Shown here: in pieces, positions 60,943 to 64,000 of the stretch
How positions within the stretch are numbered: the stretch's first letter is position 1
Layout: every line of letters starts with the position of its first letter
DNA from: Methylobacterium nodulans ORS 2060
Lineage (GTDB): Bacteria > Pseudomonadota > Alphaproteobacteria > Rhizobiales > Beijerinckiaceae
DNA length: 64,000 nt
NCBI RefSeq assembly: GCF_000022085.1
Contig: NC_011894.1
Location: 4,703,001-4,767,000, forward strand
Direction: 5' to 3'
Program-made: the position numbers and the translations under genes
The notes under the pieces: model-generated
Told to the model about the DNA's origin: nothing
Seen by the model: the letters and a program-made list of their open reading frames with translations, nothing else
Database searches by the model: none

Positions 60943-61644
60943 TCAGCGCTTCGTCTCGGCCGCGTAGCGCGCCTTGTTGTCGTCGTTCGGCGGGTACAGG
61001 CCGGGCAGCGAGGCTCCGCCCTCGACCTGCTTCATGATCCATCCCTCAAGCCGCTCCTGCTCGGGTGCGGTCTCGAGGACGTGGTCCACGAGGGCGGCCG
61101 GGATCAGCACCGCGCCGTCGTCGTCCACCACGATCACGTCATCCGGGTACACGGCGACCCCGCCGCAGGCGATCGGCTCCTGCCAGCCGACGAAGGTGAG
61201 GCCGGCCACGGAAGGCGGGGCCGCGGCCCCCTGGCACCAGACCGGAAGGTTCGTGGCAAGCACACCCGCCACGTCGCGGACCACCCCGTCGGTGATCAGG
61301 GCGGCGACGCCCTTCTTGCTCATGCGCGCGCACAGGATGTCACCGAAGATCCCGGCATCGGTGACGCCCATCGCGTCCACGACAGCGATGCAGCCCTCGG
61401 GCATGGCTTCGATGGCAGCACGTGTCGAGCGCGGAGACGACCAGGATTCGGGCGTCGCAAGGTCCTCTCGCGCAGGAACGAAGCGGAGGGTGAAGGCACG
61501 CCCGACCAGCCGCGGCTGCCCCGTGCGCAGCGGCTTCGTCCCGCGCAGCCAGACGTTGCGCAGCCCTTTCTTCAGAAGAATTGTCGTGATGGTCGCCGTG
61601 GTGACGTTGGAAAGAACATCCCTGATTTGTGCATCCGTCGCCAT
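60943..61644 (-). CDS. RraA-family protein (HMG/4-carboxy-HMG aldolase-like)
   Basis: 233 residues. The RraA fold shows LVGRAFTLRFVP, CIAVVDAMGVTDAGIFGDIL, the metal/substrate motif VAALITDGVVRDVAGV (with the paired Arg-Asp) and YPDDVIVVDDDGAVLIP. Members are either RNase E inhibitors or class II pyruvate aldolases for 4-hydroxy-4-methyl-2-oxoglutarate-type substrates. The catabolic context favours an aldolase, for example splitting a keto-deoxy-aldarate. ATG 61644 follows GAGGGGG. It is divergent from garD. Confidence 0.82.
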   Translation of the reverse strand: MATDAQIRDVLSNVTTATITTILLKKGLRNVWLRGTKPLRTGQPRLVGRAFTLRFVPAREDLATPESWSSPRSTRAAIEAMPEGCIAVVDAMGVTDAGIFGDILCARMSKKGVAALITDGVVRDVAGVLATNLPVWCQGAAAPPSVAGLTFVGWQEPIACGGVAVYPDDVIVVDDDGAVLIPAALVDHVLETAPEQERLEGWIMKQVEGGASLPGLYPPNDDNKARYAAETKR

Positions 61645-62140
61645 CTGGATCCCCCTCGTACACCGCGGCTGCCAAGATCTATTGATCACAGAAAGAACGT
61701 AGGAATCCGATCGGCAGCCGGGAAGCGCAAAGAATCGCTCTCGACGACGAACAATTTCGTTCGATCGCGGCTGCCGGGAATGGTTCCACGGTCGCTCGCG
61801 GCCGGAGGCGGACGAGGCCACGCATGCGGTTTCAATGCTGATCAAGCTCAAAAAGAGCATAGATCGATACCTGAACCGCATTGAGCTCCGACGCTCGCCA
61901 TCACCGGCATGGTCCGGAGGGAGTTCTCGCTGCGCTGCAGGCACTTAAGGCGATTGATCCAATCGTTGCATCGATCAATGCCGACAATGAGTTGGCCTTG
62001 GATGATTGACGGTTCTATGAACTCAGCAAAATCGGGTGAGGCCACTCGCCCAAGCCGGAGAGCGCAGTCCATCGGGTTCCCGCGCCAGCACCGAGGCTGA
62101 CGCAGTACCGGGAGCTGCCTCGCGGGACAGGGAGGAATCC
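61645..62140. other. Divergent control region between rraA-like gene and garD
   Basis: About 500 bases. It contains the perfect interrupted palindrome CGATTGATCCAATCG (61951-61965). This is nested in a longer dyad of ATTGATC and GATCAAT (61953-61959, 61973-61979). A TGAGTT/AACTCA pair flanks 61987-62030. No gene is supported. Confidence 0.45.
61951..61979. promoter_or_regulatory. Nested dyad, putative operator for garD or the rraA-like gene
   Basis: Two overlapping inverted repeats about 160-190 bases upstream of garD. The binding protein could be the nearby LysR regulator or an unlinked GntR-type regulator. Confidence 0.35.
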
Positions 62141-63691
62141 GTGCTGGCCGAAGCAGACATGAAGACGATGGGCGAGGTGCCGCGCACCATCCGGGTGCAT
62201 GAGGCGGACAACGTCGCGATCGTGGTCAACGCCTTCGGGCTGCCGGCCGGGACGGTGTTTCCGGACGGCCTGGTGCTGCGCGAATTCGTGCCGCAGGGCC
62301 ACAAGGTGGCGCTCGCCGACATCGCCGCGGGCGAGGCGGTCCGGCGCTACGGCGAGGTGATCGGCACCGCCCGCGAGGACATCCCGCGCGGCGCCTGGGT
62401 CGAGGAATCGCGCATGCGCACCCCGCCCGCCCCCGCTCTCGACGCGCTGGAACTCGCCACCCGCGTCCCCGCTCCACTGCCGCCCCTCGACGGCTACACC
62501 TTCGAGGGCTACCGCAATCCCGACGGCTCGGTCGGCACCCGCAACATCCTGGCCATCTCCACCAGCGTGCAATGCGTCGCCGGCACCCTCGACGTCGCCA
62601 TCCGGCGCATCCGCGAGGAGCTGCTGCCGCGCTATCCCAATGTCGATGACGTGGTCGGCCTCACCCATGCCTATGGCTGCGGCGTCGCCATCAATGCGCC
62701 GGAGGCGGCGATCCCGATCCGCACCCTCCAGAGCCTCGCCCGGAACCCGAATTTCGGCGGCGAGGTGATGGTGGTGGGGCTCGGCTGCGAGAAGCTGGTC
62801 GCGGAGCGCCTGCTGCCGGACGGGCAGACCGAGGGCGTGGTGCGCCTCCAAGACGAGCGCCACCAGGGCTTCGGCATGATGCTCGACAGCATCATGGCCA
62901 TGGCCGAGGCGCGGCTGGAGGTGCTCAACCGCCGCCGTCGCGAGACCTGCCCGGCCTCCGACCTCGTGGTCGGGCTGCAATGCGGCGGCAGCGACGCCTT
63001 CTCAGGCGTGACCGCCAATCCGGCGCTCGGCTTTGCCGCCGACCTCCTGGTGCGCTGCGGCGCCACCGTGCTGTTCTCGGAGGTCACGGAGGTGCGCGAC
63101 GCCATCCACCTGCTCACCCCCCGGGCCGAGACCGAGGAGGTGGCCCGCGCGCTCATCCGCGAGATGGCGTGGTACGACGCTTATCTCGCCCGCGGCGAGG
63201 CCGACCGCAGCGCCAATCCGTCTCCCGGCAACAAGAAGGGCGGGCTCAACACCATCGTCGAGAAGGCGCTGGGCTCGGTGGCGAAGTCGGGCACCAGCGC
63301 GATCCGGGGCGTGCTGGCGCCGGGCGAGCGGGTGCGCCAGAAGGGGCTGATCTTCGCCGCGACCCCGGCGAGCGACTTCGTGTGCGGCACGCTGCAGCTT
63401 GCCTCCGGCATCACGCTGCAGGTGTTCTCCACGGGGCGGGGCACGCCCTACGGGCTCAAGCAGGCGCCGGTGATCAAGGTGGCGACCCGCACCGAACTCT
63501 CCGAGCGCTGGTCGGACCTGATCGACCTCGACGCGGGCCGGATCGCCACCGGCAAGGCGACGATCGAGGAGATGGGCTGGGAGCTCTTCCGGCTGATCCT
63601 CGACGTGGCGAGCGGGCGCCGCAAGCCGTGGTCCGACCATTGGGGCCTCTACAACGACCTCACGCTGTTCAACCCGGCGCCCGTAACTTAA
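62141..63691 (+). CDS. garD: Galactarate dehydratase
   Basis: 516 residues of the UxaA/GarD family. The N-terminal SAF domain ([36 protein letters not shown]) is followed by the large dehydratase domain ([68 protein letters not shown]). It removes water from galactarate to give 5-dehydro-4-deoxy-glucarate. The related UxaA altronate dehydratase is an alternative, but the SPGNKKGG block and length favour GarD. GTG 62141 sits five bases after GGGAGGA. Confidence 0.88.
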   Translation: MLAEADMKTMGEVPRTIRVHEADNVAIVVNAFGLPAGTVFPDGLVLREFVPQGHKVALADIAAGEAVRRYGEVIGTAREDIPRGAWVEESRMRTPPAPALDALELATRVPAPLPPLDGYTFEGYRNPDGSVGTRNILAISTSVQCVAGTLDVAIRRIREELLPRYPNVDDVVGLTHAYGCGVAINAPEAAIPIRTLQSLARNPNFGGEVMVVGLGCEKLVAERLLPDGQTEGVVRLQDERHQGFGMMLDSIMAMAEARLEVLNRRRRETCPASDLVVGLQCGGSDAFSGVTANPALGFAADLLVRCGATVLFSEVTEVRDAIHLLTPRAETEEVARALIREMAWYDAYLARGEADRSANPSPGNKKGGLNTIVEKALGSVAKSGTSAIRGVLAPGERVRQKGLIFAATPASDFVCGTLQLASGITLQVFSTGRGTPYGLKQAPVIKVATRTELSERWSDLIDLDAGRIATGKATIEEMGWELFRLILDVASGRRKPWSDHWGLYNDLTLFNPAPVT

Positions 63692-63798
63692 GCCGATCCG
63701 AGCTTCATCTGCATCGATGCAGGCCTCCTGCACATCCTTTCAGTTTGGCTCGCAATAATCAAAACAAGAAATCATCCTGTTTTTTAGAGGAGGGAACG

Positions 63799-64000
63799 AT
63801 GAATCGCGCCAACGATGAGCTGGAGGCGAGGACCATACGCAAGGTCGCCTGGCGGCTTCTGCCTCTCATCGTCATCATCTATCTGGTCGCCTATATCGAC
63901 AGGACCAATGTCAGCTTTGCCGCGACGGGCGGCATGTCCAATGCGCTCGGCCTGTCGGCGAAGGATTTCGGCTTCGGTGCCGGCATCTTCTTCCTCGGGT
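63799..64000 (+). CDS. MFS transporter, anion:cation symporter type (N-terminal part, runs off the window)
   Basis: The first 67 residues are visible: a short charged N-terminus, helix 1 (LLPLIVIIYLVAYIDRTNVS) with the YIDRxNxS motif typical of the ACS family (glucarate/galactarate, phthalate, tartrate carriers), and the start of helix 2. ATG 63799 follows GAGGAGGG. It lies 107 bases after garD, consistent with uptake of the aldarate. Confidence 0.85.
   Translation, partial: MNRANDELEARTIRKVAWRLLPLIVIIYLVAYIDRTNVSFAATGGMSNALGLSAKDFGFGAGIFFLG

Noticed and set aside
1..64000. CRISPR arrays, rRNA or tRNA genes
   Set aside because: No regularly spaced repeats, no rRNA-like stretch and no convincing tRNA cloverleaf were seen by eye. 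A tRNAscan/Infernal run would be the decisive test for tRNAs.

Overview
This is a very GC-rich chromosomal window from an alphaproteobacterium of the Rhizobiales. The best guess is Methylobacterium or a close relative. The evidence is the gene order rpsF-rpsR-DUF2232-rplI-dnaB, a MucR/Ros regulator, an OpgH of the short alphaproteobacterial type, and near-exclusive use of G/C third positions. The genus is an inference from gene content; no rRNA, tRNA or CRISPR array was seen.

Layout. 0.0-3.5 kb: ribosomal protein/replicative helicase operon (minus strand). 3.5-6.2 kb: ADP-forming acyl-CoA ligase fused to a GNAT domain. 6.3-8.0 kb: an IS1182-like insertion sequence, then a perfect 22-bp palindrome and an 82-bp dispersed repeat. 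8.2-19.3 kb: housekeeping genes (parvulin, MaoC hydratase, inositol phosphate synthase, aquaporin, uracil-DNA glycosylase, 5'-nucleotidase, a GT-C-like membrane protein, ferrochelatase, O-methyltransferase). 19.3-24.3 kb: a four-carbon acid-sugar (threonate/erythronate) catabolic set, otnC, ltnD, otnI and otnK, with a LacI regulator and a matching palindromic operator. 24.3-30.7 kb: purine salvage/catabolism (guanine deaminase, NCS2 permease, xanthine-dehydrogenase-like oxidase). 31-32.6 kb: a MITE-like element, a small unknown gene and mucR. 32.7-36.0 kb: a tightly overlapping four-gene operon (dehydrogenase, degenerate pterin synthase homologue, glycosyltransferase, methyltransferase) of unknown product, divergent from opgH. 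38-47.9 kb: glutathione reductase, O-antigen-ligase-like protein, DUF2059, rpiA, an orphan TRAP binding protein, acyl-CoA dehydrogenase, L,D-transpeptidase and dps.

48.3-57.8 kb looks like an acquired accessory region bounded by unusually AT-rich DNA. It holds the most striking system: a ribosomally made, azole-modified peptide (TOMM-type RiPP) cluster. A near-consensus promoter precedes a precursor peptide whose last 36 residues hold 13 cysteines in Gly-Cys/Arg-Gly-Cys units. A 23-codon Cys-Cys micro-ORF with an excellent ribosome binding site follows. Next come a fused E1-like/YcaO cyclodehydratase and a SagB-type FMN dehydrogenase. A convergent pair, a GMC oxidoreductase and a gluconate-dehydrogenase subunit-3-like protein, sits directly behind.

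57.8-64.0 kb: an aldaric-acid (galactarate/glucarate-type) catabolic region with an aldehyde dehydrogenase, a LysR regulator, an RraA-family aldolase-like protein, galactarate dehydratase and the start of an MFS anion symporter that runs off the window.
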